Source of the DNA: Christensenella sp. UBA3857
GTDB lineage: Bacteria; Bacillota; Clostridia; Christensenellales; CAG-138
Assembly: GCA_002392505.1 (NCBI GenBank)
Contig: DGHD01000023.1
Span: 1 to 21,798 of the forward strand
DNA length: 21,798 nucleotides
Reading direction: 5' to 3'
This document shows positions 7,057 to 14,383 of this stretch, piece after piece. The translations under genes and the position numbers were made by a program. The notes beneath the pieces were generated by a model, which was given only the letters and a program-made list of their open reading frames with translations, was not told the DNA's origin and made no database searches. Each line of letters starts with the position of its first letter. Position 1 is the first letter of the stretch.

Positions 7057-7227
7057 ATGAGCAAAAAAAGAAAGCGTGACCGCGAGCTGACCGCGTGCGG
7101 CGCGGCTTCCGCAGGCGAATGCACCGGGCTCATGCCCACGCCCGCGGAGGAGGAAGCCGAACGCCTCGCATACAGCGAGATAGAGACCCTGCAGACCGCC
7201 GAAACGCTGAGCAGGGATATGGATTGA
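7057..7227 (+). CDS. small hypothetical protein, 56 residues
   Basis: The ATG follows GGAGGTGA at an ideal 6-nt spacing. The peptide starts with a basic stretch (MSKKRKRDREL), has two cysteines (C14 and C22) around a Gly/Ala-rich stretch, the motif CTGLMPTP (22-29), and an acidic C-terminal half. It has no signal peptide or membrane segment. I do not recognise a named family, though I have a vague memory of short Clostridial proteins with a similar CTGL-P motif. The ribosome binding site lies inside the terminator stem of the upstream hydrolase, so either translation is linked to terminator unfolding or the Shine-Dalgarno is a by-product of the stem and the ORF is not real. Third-position G/C preference looks like that of the neighbouring genes. 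Confidence 0.5.
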   Translation: MSKKRKRDRELTACGAASAGECTGLMPTPAEEEAERLAYSEIETLQTAETLSRDMD

Positions 7228-7321
7228 CGGAGAACGCATGCAGTTTTTTCTGACCGCCGTATGATCAAGATCGCCCGCGGACCGTTCAAAGCAGGGGGAC
7301 CGCATGTGAACGCCCGTACCT

Positions 7322-7543
7322 TTTTTCAGCCTTCCCCTGGGGGAAGGGGGACCGAAACGCCTGCGTTTCGGTGGATGAGGGATGCTTCCGATCGGCTTTA
7401 GCTTCCCGACTCGGCAACACTGATGCTGCATCGTGCTTTCAAACCGGGATATGATTCGCAGGTGAGGTTCCTCGAACTTGGCTTATCGTGGTTTTCCCCC
7501 CGCCGGATCAAGACCCGCCCCGTCTCCATACGGAGACGGGGCG
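7322..7543. repeat. interspersed repeat, copy B
   Basis: Counterpart of the repeat at 53-370. It begins TTTTTCAG, then a hairpin CCTTCCCC (7330-7337) with GGGGAAGG (7340-7347), a second perfect 10-bp hairpin ACCGAAACGC (7351-7360) with GCGTTTCGGT (7363-7372), the conserved block (7369-7506), and ends at a 12-bp hairpin CGCCCCGTCTCC (7516-7527) with GGAGACGGGGCG (7532-7543). The stretch 7228-7660 holds nothing else I can support as a gene; ORFs there read through the repeat. Confidence 0.7.
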
Positions 7544-7622
7544 ATCGGTCGATCGGCGCCTGTTCCTATCCGCCGTTCCCCCATATTTTCCCTCTTTATC
7601 CGAAATTTCGTGTTTTCACATC

Positions 7623-7651
7623 TTTCAAACCGCCGCTTCTTATGTTATAAT
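7623..7651 (+). promoter_or_regulatory. promoter for the small membrane protein genes
   Basis: TATAAT (7646-7651) preceded by TGT makes an extended -10; TTTCAA (7623-7628) is a weak -35 at 17 bp. A second overlapping TATAAT is at 7651-7656. The predicted start lies close to 7658, about 19 nt before the ATG at 7677. Confidence 0.7.
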
Positions 7652-7676
7652 ATAATGTAACACAATGAGGAGCATT

Positions 7677-7880
7677 ATGAAACGCCGCCATTACCGCATA
7701 CATTATACGGATCATTCGCAGCCGATGCGCAGGGTAAAGCACAGGAAGATACCCTGGCTTTACGTGCTGGTAGCGCTTGCGGCGCTCCTTATAATCGCGG
7801 CGGGCGTGCTTCTGGTGATAAAATGGTTCTCCTCCGGCGGGGATCCGCTGACCGCCGCAAGTCTCTCGTTATTCTGCTGA
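7677..7880 (+). CDS. small single-pass membrane protein, 67 residues
   Basis: The N-terminus is rich in Arg, Lys and His (MKRRHYRIHYTDHSQPMRRV), followed by one hydrophobic helix from about residue 25 to 51 (starting IPWLYVLVALAALL), then a short Gly/Ser-rich tail ending in Cys. The positive N-terminus suggests it stays in the cytoplasm with the tail outside. GAGGAG (7667-7672) precedes the ATG at 7677 by 4 nt; an earlier in-frame ATG at 7665 overlaps that site and is less likely. An extended -10 promoter sits just upstream. I do not recognise a family. The next tiny membrane ORF begins 17 nt after its stop, so the two are probably cotranscribed. Confidence 0.6.
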   Translation: MKRRHYRIHYTDHSQPMRRVKHRKIPWLYVLVALAALLIIAAGVLLVIKWFSSGGDPLTAASLSLFC

Positions 7881-7897
7881 AAGGTGTTAGTCAAAAG

Positions 7898-7987
7898 ATG
7901 AAGAATTCGGTACGCATAATCGCTTTGATACTCGCGGGGCTTTTCCTTCTCTCGATAGTCGCCGCGATCGTCCTGCGTGTTTTTTGA
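7898..7987 (+). CDS. tiny membrane peptide, 29 residues
   Basis: The peptide begins MKNSVRIIALILAGLFLLS and is a single hydrophobic helix with two basic residues at the start and one Arg near the end. AAGGTG (7881-7886) is 11 nt before the ATG, a slightly long spacing. It resembles in size and layout the ~30-residue membrane peptides that occur widely in Bacillota, such as the Listeria stress protein Prli42, but I cannot claim homology. It lies in the gap between the 67-residue membrane protein and the downstream hydrolase and would be missed by most gene finders. Confidence 0.45.
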   Translation: MKNSVRIIALILAGLFLLSIVAAIVLRVF

Positions 7988-8036
7988 CGCCTTACCGGGC
8001 GCCGTTTTTTCTATAATTCAAAAAGGAGGCAATATT

Positions 8037-8957
8037 ATGGAAAAATTCTTTTATCCTTCCTCTACGGGGCTTTGCGATATCGCCGCCTATAAGTGGCTGC
8101 CGGACGGCGAGCCGAGGGCGGTAGTGCAGATAGTGCACGGCATGGCGGAGCATATGGAAAGGTACACGAAGCTTGCGGAGTACCTTACGGCGCTCGGCTA
8201 CGCCGTTTACGGCGAGGATCATGCCGGTCACGGCGCGTCGATCAACGGCAAGGGCATAAAGGGCTATTTCGCACCGGAGGACGGCTGGACGAAGGTAGTT
8301 ACCGACACGATGAAGCTCCACGAGACGGCAAAAGCCGATTTCCCGGGCGCTAAATTCGTGCTCTACGGGCATTCCATGGGCAGCTTCCTTGCAAGAACGA
8401 TAGCCGCCCGTTTCCCCGAGGAATTTGACGCCTACGTTTTCTCCGGCACGGCGGGCAAGAATCCCGTGCTCGCGATAGCGAAGGCGCTCGCCAATTCCCA
8501 TATCAAAAAGACCGGCGGCAAAACTCCGGACGATAAGCTCAACGCGATGGCGTTCGGCTCCTACAATAAGCGCATCAAGAACGCAAGGACGCCCGTCGAC
8601 TGGCTCACCAACGATACCGAGGTGGTCGACGCATACGTCAAGGACGATCTCTGCGGCTTTACGTTCACCTCGACCGCGTTCCGCGATATGTTCGACGGTC
8701 TGGGCGAGGTAGCGGGGAAGAAGTGGGCGGAAAAGGTCAGGAACGTGCCCATCTATCTCGTAGCCGGCAAGCAGGATCCCGTCGGCAGCTACGGCAAGGG
8801 CGTCATGGAGGTCTGCGACGATCTCAAAAAGACCGGGCATACCAAGGTAGTGCTCCAGCTCTATGAGAACGGCAGGCACGAGATGCATAACGAGCTCAAT
8901 CGGGACGAGGTATTCCGCGGTATCGCCGCGTTCCTTCGCTCGGCGACAAGCAAATGA
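8037..8957 (+). CDS. alpha/beta hydrolase of the monoglyceride lipase / lysophospholipase type
   Basis: The 306-residue protein matches the Hydrolase_4 (serine aminopeptidase S33-like) group: VHGMAEHMERY (33-43), the DHAGHG motif (61-66), nucleophile elbow GHSMGS (111-116, Ser113), acid Asp247 in AGKQDP and His281 in NGRHEMHNE. Such enzymes cleave monoacylglycerols or lysophospholipids. No signal peptide is visible, so it is likely cytoplasmic or membrane-associated. The ATG at 8037 is 7 nt after GGAGG (8025-8029); an in-frame ATG at 7977 overlaps the preceding small ORF and is not preferred. The secreted protease gene follows after 29 nt, so they may share a transcript. Confidence 0.9.
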   Translation: MEKFFYPSSTGLCDIAAYKWLPDGEPRAVVQIVHGMAEHMERYTKLAEYLTALGYAVYGEDHAGHGASINGKGIKGYFAPEDGWTKVVTDTMKLHETAKADFPGAKFVLYGHSMGSFLARTIAARFPEEFDAYVFSGTAGKNPVLAIAKALANSHIKKTGGKTPDDKLNAMAFGSYNKRIKNARTPVDWLTNDTEVVDAYVKDDLCGFTFTSTAFRDMFDGLGEVAGKKWAEKVRNVPIYLVAGKQDPVGSYGKGVMEVCDDLKKTGHTKVVLQLYENGRHEMHNELNRDEVFRGIAAFLRSATSK

Positions 8958-8986
8958 GTTAATAATGTAAAGGAGATATATCCCCC

Positions 8987-11626
8987 ATGAAAAAGACCAA
9001 AAGACTTTTGGCGCTTTTCGTCGCGCTCATAATGGCGTTCACGCTCGTTCCCGTCACCGGCGGGGCGAAGGGCGTCCGTCCCCTGACCGAGCGCGAGCGT
9101 GAGGCGAAGCTCACGGAGCTTATGGATTTCGCCTCCGGCGTCGCCGAGATCACTTTGACCTATGATAAGGATATCTCGGCAAAGCGTTCCCAGGGCGAAT
9201 TCGCCCTCGCAAGGCTGATCGTCAAGTCCTCCGCGAAGCTGACCGACGAAAAAGCCGTCGCCTCCGTTTCCGGGCATAACGACTGGCACGTTTTCCAGTA
9301 TGCCTCGCCGGAGGAGGCGCGCGCCGCGCTCAGCCGCTTCAGCAGCATGAGGAACGTCGAGTGGGCGGAGCCCGACGGCATAATGACCGTTACGGCGACA
9401 CCCGGCTCCAACTCGTTCAAATCCTGGGGTTTCGAGGCGAACCACGTCAATATGTACGAGTATAACCAGTGGCTCTACGGCGCTTACGGAAACGACCTTT
9501 CCGCAATGCCCCAGGTCATCGTGGCAGTCGTCGATACCGGCGCGGATTCGAGCCATTCGTTCCTCTCCGACAGACTCGTTCCCGGCTGGAACTTCGTGAA
9601 CAACACCAATAATCCGCAGGACGGGCACAGCCACGGCACGCACGTTTCGGGCACGGTCGTCGACGGCACGTTCAGCAACGTCAAGATAATGCCCATCAAG
9701 GTCCTTTCCGACTCCGGCGCCGGCAGCACGCTGGACGTCGGTCTCGGCATGGAGTACGCCTATCTTAACGGCGCCGCCGTTGAGAATATGTCCCTCGGCG
9801 GCGTCTGTGACGGCGGCGAGGAGCATCATTTCTTGGCGGAGGTCGTCGATTCCGCTTTCGATAACGGCACCACGGTGGTCGTCGCCGCAGGCAACGAAGG
9901 CGTCGACGCGGCTAACAGCTGTCCCGCAAATATCGAGCGTCTCTGCACCGTCGCCTCCATCGGCACGGGTCATTCCTTAAGCAGCTTCTCCAATTACGGC
10001 GCGATAGTCGACGTCTCCGCTCCCGGCGAGAACATCAACAGCTCCGTTCCCGGCGGCGGGTTCGAGACCAAGAGCGGCACCTCCATGGCGTGTCCGCACG
10101 TCGCCGCGGTCGCCGCGCAGATAAAGACCGCCAACCCCAACATGAGCGCGGATGAGGTCGTCACCGCCATAAAGGGCACGGTGAAGAGCATCAGCGTATC
10201 GAACGCCGGCACCGGCATGGCGCATCTTGCGGCGGATCTCTTCGGTCTGAACGACGCGGTGAATGCGGAGGGGTACCATTACCACTTCGTTTCCTCCGGC
10301 AATTACGCCTGGACGGTCGACGGCAGCTCCGCCGTAAGCGGCAACGCGGGCGTTAACAGCTCCACCTCCACCATGAAGACCGAGATCACCGTCGGGCTCT
10401 ATCAGACCGTCACCTTCGATTACAAGATCAGCAGCCAGCAGGGGCATGACTACCTCCGCGTAAAGGCGAACGGCACGACGATCTTCGAGACGAGCGGCGA
10501 GCATGACTGGACCACCGAGACCGTTACGGTCCCCGGCACGGGCAGCGTGGCGCTCTCCTTCGAGTACAGCAAGGATTCCTCCGGCGCGTCGGGCTCCGAC
10601 AAGGCGTGGATCCGCAATTTCAAGCTCAACGGCTCGATCTCCTCTGCCGCGAACCTGACCGGCGGCACTGTCGAATTCACCTCCTCCGGCGAATATCCCT
10701 GGATCGTCAACGAAACGGAGAACGCCGCGATGAGCTCCAACGCGGGCGTTGATAATTCCAGCTCCGTAATGACCGCGTCCGTCACGCTCAAGAAGGGCAT
10801 GATCGTCGTCTTCAAATACAAGGTGAGCGCCGCCTCGGGCGATAATTTCCTGTTCAAGTTCAACGGAAACACCGTGCTCACCTCCGGGGAGACGGACGGC
10901 TACGTGGATTACGAATACACCGTTCCCTCGACCGGCACGCACACGCTTTCGTTCGAGTATAAAAAGGACTCCTCCGGCTCCTCCGGCGAGGACTGCGCGC
11001 TCGTAAAGGCGTTCTTCTATTACCATTCCTTCGCCTCCGCGGTGAACGGCGGCGATCAGACGCTCCCCTTCAATAACGAAGCCGATTATCCCTGGTTCCC
11101 GATGTATGATTACGTTTCATCCTCCAACTGGGGCGAGGCGAGCTCGCAGAGCTATTTCACCCTGCAGCTCACCATGCACGCGGGCGAGACGCTCTCCTTC
11201 CGTTACAGGACGAGCTCCGTATCGGGTTACGACTATTTCCGCTTCTACGTCGACGGCTCCAAAAAGAAGGAGACCTCCGGCGAAACGAGCTGGCAGACCT
11301 ATACCTTCACCGCGACGACGGAAAAGACCTATACCTTCAAATGGTCTTTCGAGAAGGGCAGTTGGGATATGAGCTCGTGGTACGGCGTTGACGACGCCGC
11401 CTACGTGGACGACGTCACCTATTCCGGCACGATCGCGGGGCTCCTCGGCGATATCAACAACAACGGCGTAGTAGATGCGGAGGATGCGATCCTCGCTCTC
11501 CGTTACAGCATGGGCATAATCGATGAGACCGGTCTCGTGCTCGAGAACGGCGATATGAACTCCGACGGCTTTGTCGACGGTACCGACGCCCTCCTGATCC
11601 TCCGCCTTTCAATGGGGATAGACTGA
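8987..11626 (+). CDS. secreted subtilisin-like serine protease with three beta repeats and a dockerin
   Basis: An 879-residue exported protein. A signal peptide covers about 1-28 (MKKTKRLLALFVALIMAF...). An I9-like propeptide (about 60-135) is followed by the S8 catalytic domain with Asp183 (VVDTGAD), His216 (HGTHVSG), oxyanion Asn303 (AAGNEG) and Ser366 (GTSMACPH). Three related beta-rich repeats then cover about 433-548, 562-676 and 690-815, sharing SSGxYxW starts, SxxGxDxxxFxxxG and LSFEYxKDSSG. The C-terminus (820-879) is a type I dockerin with two calcium-binding segments, GDINNNGVVDAEDAILALR and GDMNSDGFVDGTDALLILR. A dockerin binds a cohesin, so the protease is probably held on a surface scaffold; no cohesin is in this window. 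AGGAG (8971-8975) lies 11 nt before the ATG. Confidence 0.94.
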   Translation: MKKTKRLLALFVALIMAFTLVPVTGGAKGVRPLTEREREAKLTELMDFASGVAEITLTYDKDISAKRSQGEFALARLIVKSSAKLTDEKAVASVSGHNDWHVFQYASPEEARAALSRFSSMRNVEWAEPDGIMTVTATPGSNSFKSWGFEANHVNMYEYNQWLYGAYGNDLSAMPQVIVAVVDTGADSSHSFLSDRLVPGWNFVNNTNNPQDGHSHGTHVSGTVVDGTFSNVKIMPIKVLSDSGAGSTLDVGLGMEYAYLNGAAVENMSLGGVCDGGEEHHFLAEVVDSAFDNGTTVVVAAGNEGVDAANSCPANIERLCTVASIGTGHSLSSFSNYGAIVDVSAPGENINSSVPGGGFETKSGTSMACPHVAAVAAQIKTANPNMSADEVVTAIKGTVKSISVSNAGTGMAHLAADLFGLNDAVNAEGYHYHFVSSGNYAWTVDGSSAVSGNAGVNSSTSTMKTEITVGLYQTVTFDYKISSQQGHDYLRVKANGTTIFETSGEHDWTTETVTVPGTGSVALSFEYSKDSSGASGSDKAWIRNFKLNGSISSAANLTGGTVEFTSSGEYPWIVNETENAAMSSNAGVDNSSSVMTASVTLKKGMIVVFKYKVSAASGDNFLFKFNGNTVLTSGETDGYVDYEYTVPSTGTHTLSFEYKKDSSGSSGEDCALVKAFFYYHSFASAVNGGDQTLPFNNEADYPWFPMYDYVSSSNWGEASSQSYFTLQLTMHAGETLSFRYRTSSVSGYDYFRFYVDGSKKKETSGETSWQTYTFTATTEKTYTFKWSFEKGSWDMSSWYGVDDAAYVDDVTYSGTIAGLLGDINNNGVVDAEDAILALRYSMGIIDETGLVLENGDMNSDGFVDGTDALLILRLSMGID

Positions 11627-11650
11627 CGGCCGAAAAAAAGACTTAACGAA

Positions 11651-11682
11651 ACAAGCTGCGGGAATTTTCTCCCGCAGCTTGT
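11651..11682. terminator. terminator between protease and radical SAM gene
   Basis: ACAAGCTGCGGGA (11651-11663) pairs perfectly with TCCCGCAGCTTGT (11670-11682), a 13-bp stem with a 6-nt loop. It sits between convergent genes. On the minus strand it is followed by TTTCGTTAAG and then seven T, on the + strand by a weaker T-rich stretch, so it probably serves both. Confidence 0.85.
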
Positions 11683-11698
11683 TGCTTATTCCTATTGT

Positions 11699-12766
11699 TT
11701 ATTCCCCGTAAGAGCTCATGAAACGCGGGCTCTTTTTTTCGTAAAGCCGCGCGGCAAGCGCGTCCGCGGCGAGTATCACCGCCTGCTCCTCCATGCATTG
11801 GACGGGCGGCACCTCGTGCATATTGCCCGTCAGGCTGTGGTTAAGGCAGGCGCAGTGGTGGCGGCAGCGCTTCTCAAGCGAACAGCCGACGCAGGTATCC
11901 TCCGCCTTGAGCGATTCCTCGAATATGCGCCGCTGTTTTTCTGCGTCTATCCCGCAGAACACGTCGCCCATCAAAAACTCCTCGTTGTTCAGGAACTGGT
12001 TGCACGGGTATATGCGCCCGTCCGGGGCGATAGAGGGCTGCTTTATGCCGAGCCTGCACTCGATGCACGGACGGTCCTCGAGCCGCGCGGCGATCTTGGA
12101 GGTGAAATTCAGGTACCGAAGGGGCCGCGCCGAATCGTAATGCGCCTCCATAAGATCGGCGATCTTAAAGTATTCCGCCGCGAGCTTTTCCATCGAAGCG
12201 TCGTCCCAGCCGGCGTCCGGGCGCATGTCTATCGCGGAATTGACGCGTGAAAAGCCGCGCCTGTAAAGCCACTCGACGGACTCGGCAAGGCGTTCGACGT
12301 GCTGAGGGATCACGGTGAGCATCGCCACGGCGTCCGGCTGACGCCTCAAAAGCAGGTCGATCTTCGGCTCGAGCCTCTCCGCAGTGCCGCGCCCCGCTTT
12401 GTCGACGCGCTGGATATCCTGCAAAAGCCCGTCGTGCGAAAGCGCTATCTCGATATTCCGATCGTCGGCAAGCTGAAGGAACTCCTCGTCCAGAAGCACG
12501 CCGTTCGTGGTCAGCTTGTATGAAAGCTCTCCGCCCAGCGCCTTGTTCCTTTCCGCGGCGTAGGCGGTCAGCCTTTCGATAAGGCTCCGACATAACAAAG
12601 GTTCCCCGCCGAAGAGCGAGAAACCGTTTTTCTTGTGCCCGAAGGAGAACATCAGGTCGCAGGCGGCGATCGCCGTCTGCATATCCATCCTCAAGGAGCT
12701 GTGCTTTTCATAGCAGTAGACGCAGTTAAGATTGCAGTCCGCTGTAAGATGAAGCGTGAAATTCAT
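11699..12766 (-). CDS. radical SAM/SPASM peptide-modifying enzyme
   Basis: A 355-residue radical SAM protein. The SAM-binding cluster motif is at the extreme N-terminus, CNLNCVYC (C11, C15, C18), followed by GGEP (53-56). The C-terminal SPASM domain has its full set for two auxiliary iron-sulfur clusters: C237, G250-x4-C255, then C292-x2-C295-x5-C301-x3-C305, and C324. This pattern is known from anaerobic sulfatase maturases and many RiPP maturases. No sulfatase is nearby; instead the gene directly downstream of a small lipoprotein-like ORF suggests that protein as the substrate. It starts 55 nt after that ORF, with a weak AAGG upstream and two hairpins in the gap. The exact chemistry (thioether, C-C bond, epimerisation or dehydrogenation) cannot be predicted. 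It ends at a strong terminator. Confidence 0.9.
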   Translation of the reverse strand: MNFTLHLTADCNLNCVYCYEKHSSLRMDMQTAIAACDLMFSFGHKKNGFSLFGGEPLLCRSLIERLTAYAAERNKALGGELSYKLTTNGVLLDEEFLQLADDRNIEIALSHDGLLQDIQRVDKAGRGTAERLEPKIDLLLRRQPDAVAMLTVIPQHVERLAESVEWLYRRGFSRVNSAIDMRPDAGWDDASMEKLAAEYFKIADLMEAHYDSARPLRYLNFTSKIAARLEDRPCIECRLGIKQPSIAPDGRIYPCNQFLNNEEFLMGDVFCGIDAEKQRRIFEESLKAEDTCVGCSLEKRCRHHCACLNHSLTGNMHEVPPVQCMEEQAVILAADALAARLYEKKSPRFMSSYGE

Positions 12767-12776
12767 ATTCTGTTAT

Positions 12777-12815
12777 CTGCCTTTTCGCGGCAGCCTTTCC
12801 CGGCTTACGCGCCGG
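12777..12815 (-). promoter_or_regulatory. two hairpins between putative substrate and maturase genes
   Basis: CCGGC (12800-12804) pairs with GCCGG (12811-12815), and CTGCC (12777-12781) with GGCAG (12789-12793). The second hairpin includes the weak ribosome binding site of the radical SAM gene. Neither has a T tract. They could lower maturase translation relative to the upstream gene, as is common in RiPP operons; this is inference. Confidence 0.4.
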
Positions 12816-12821
12816 AGGGGG

Positions 12822-13208
12822 TCACTTCGTCAAAGAGGGATCCGGCAGCACGTTGCCGGGGAGGGACTGTTCCCCGTCGCCGGTATTGGACAGATCCGGC
12901 AGCACTTTGCCGAGAAGCGCCGGTTCTTCGCTCGCCAATTCGGCGGGATCGACCGAGATACCGCCTTCGACGTCTACGTCGGCGGGGCGCTCCTTCTTGG
13001 TCTCCGCGGGATCGACCGCGATATCGCCGTCAAGCACGACCTCGGTGGGCTGGGGAGTTGAAAACTCAAGAAAGCCGTTGTACCTCGGCGTGCAGCCCGT
13101 GGCTGCGCCCGCGGTGATCAGCGCCGCGGCGGCAAGCGCGCCGACCTTTGCGGCGGCGTTCTTCATGGGGTATTTAGGCTCGTAGCCCTCTACTTTTTTG
13201 ATCTTCAT
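12822..13208 (-). CDS. lipoprotein-like repeat protein, candidate substrate of the radical SAM enzyme
   Basis: A 128-residue protein with a long basic N-terminus (MKIKKVEGYEPKYPMKNAA), an alanine-rich helix (19-36) and a lipobox-like AATGC with its only cysteine at C39, then a proline- and acid-rich exported tail. The tail has two repeat pairs: DGDIAVDPAE (60-69) with EGGISVDPAE (81-90), and LLGKVLPDLS (98-107) with LPGNVLPDPS (116-125). At the DNA level GGGATCGACCG recurs at both VDPAE sites. AAAGG lies about 7 nt before the ATG. The -3 position of the lipobox is Ala rather than Leu, so lipid attachment is likely but not certain. With one cysteine it is not a classic sactipeptide. I do not recognise the family; its position just before the SPASM enzyme is the main clue. 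It lies 81 bp after recA with no clear terminator between. Confidence 0.75.
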   Translation of the reverse strand: MKIKKVEGYEPKYPMKNAAAKVGALAAAALITAGAATGCTPRYNGFLEFSTPQPTEVVLDGDIAVDPAETKKERPADVDVEGGISVDPAELASEEPALLGKVLPDLSNTGDGEQSLPGNVLPDPSLTK

Positions 13209-13222
13209 GCTGAGACCTTTCC

Positions 13223-13276
13223 CGGCTCTAAAGCCGTTTTCCTTTTGCTTATATAACGCGCGAAGACGCCAAAAGG
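13223..13276. repeat. inverted repeats in the recA-lipoprotein gap
   Basis: CCTTTTG (13241-13247) and CAAAAGG (13270-13276) flank an inner GCG-aaga-CGC stem, and CGGCT (13223-13227) pairs with AGCCG (13232-13236). Neither gives a T tract on the minus strand, so I do not see an intrinsic recA terminator. On the + strand the second hairpin is followed by TTTTCCTTTT, but no + gene is there to end. Confidence 0.4.
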
Positions 13277-13289
13277 TTCCCTCTTTTTA

Positions 13290-14321
13290 TCATTCGTCGT
13301 CCACGATGGGCTTTGCGTCCATCTCGACAACGCATTCGGGAGTGCCCATGATGGAGCGGAGCTTGTTTTCGATCTCCTTCGCGACCTCGGGATTATCCTT
13401 CAAGAACTGCTTTGCGTTCTCGCGTCCCTGACCGATACGCATATCGCCGTAGGAGAACCATGCGCCGGTCTTGGAGACGAGCTTGTTCGCAACGCCCATG
13501 TCGATGAGCGAGCCCTCGCGGGAGAAGCCCTCGCCGTACATGAGGTCCGCCTCCGCCACGCGGAAGGGCGGGGCTACCTTGTTCTTGACGACCTTAATGC
13601 GGACGCGGTTGCCGACCGCCTCGCCGCCCTGCTTGAGGACGTCCACCTTCCTTACGTCGAGCCTTATCGTGGAGAAGAATTTGAGCGCGCGTCCGCCGGT
13701 CGTCGTCTCGGGATTGCCGAACATTACGCCGACCTTCTCGCGCAGCTGGTTGATGAAAATGACGCAGCAGTTGGATTTGCCCACGATGCCGGCGAGCTTC
13801 CTCAGCGCCTGGCTCATCAGCCTTGCCTGCAGACCGACGTGCGAATCGCCCATATCGCCCTCAAGCTCCGCCTTGGGAACGAGCGCGGCGACGGAGTCGA
13901 CCACGATGATATCCACCGCGCCGCTCCTTACGAGCGTATCGGCTATGTCGAGCGCCTGCTCGCCGTTGTCGGGCTGCGAAACGAAGAGCTGATTGAGATC
14001 CACGCCGAGCTTCGCCGCGTAAACGGGGTCGAGCGCGTGCTCCGCGTCGATGAACACCGCCATGCCGCCGAGCTTCTGCGCCTCCGCGATCATGTGCAGC
14101 GCGAGCGTCGTCTTACCGGAGGACTCCGGTCCGTATATCTCGATTATCCTGCCGCGGGGTATGCCGCCGACGCCCAGGGCGTTGTCAAGCTCGATACAGC
14201 CCGTCGGTATTACGGAGACCTGGATCTTCTGCGCGGCGTCGCCCATCAGCATGATGGCGCCCTTGCCGAATTCCTTTTCGATCTGAGCAAGCGCGAGATC
14301 CAATGCTTTTTCCTTGTCCAT
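13290..14321 (-). CDS. recA: recombinase RecA
   Basis: RecA forms filaments on single-stranded DNA, drives homologous recombination and triggers LexA self-cleavage. The 343-residue protein has the expected [19 protein letters not shown] start, Walker A GPESSGKT (64-71), [10 protein letters not shown], and the [10 protein letters not shown] region. The ending is acidic ([11 protein letters not shown]). GGAGG lies 8 nt before the ATG. It follows cinA by 62 bp. I looked for a LexA-type operator upstream and did not find a convincing one; transcription probably comes from the long upstream operon, at least in part. Confidence 0.98.
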   Translation of the reverse strand: MDKEKALDLALAQIEKEFGKGAIMLMGDAAQKIQVSVIPTGCIELDNALGVGGIPRGRIIEIYGPESSGKTTLALHMIAEAQKLGGMAVFIDAEHALDPVYAAKLGVDLNQLFVSQPDNGEQALDIADTLVRSGAVDIIVVDSVAALVPKAELEGDMGDSHVGLQARLMSQALRKLAGIVGKSNCCVIFINQLREKVGVMFGNPETTTGGRALKFFSTIRLDVRKVDVLKQGGEAVGNRVRIKVVKNKVAPPFRVAEADLMYGEGFSREGSLIDMGVANKLVSKTGAWFSYGDMRIGQGRENAKQFLKDNPEVAKEIENKLRSIMGTPECVVEMDAKPIVDDE

Positions 14322-14383
14322 TTATGTATCCTCCATTATATTATTACGCATTAAACGGGCTATACCCGTGTATGTACCCTTTT

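Noticed and set aside
7423..7660. Two overlapping short ORFs in repeat copy B
   Set aside because: They cover the repeat, its terminal hairpin and the promoter of the next gene; no sign of a real protein.
8012..8017. TATAAT just before the monoglyceride-lipase-like gene
   Set aside because: Transcription from it would begin inside the ribosome binding site, and the nearest TTGACG is 22 bp away.
14335..14340. TATAAT on the minus strand before recA
   Set aside because: It touches the recA Shine-Dalgarno, so a start site there would remove the ribosome binding site; no LexA-type operator was found either.
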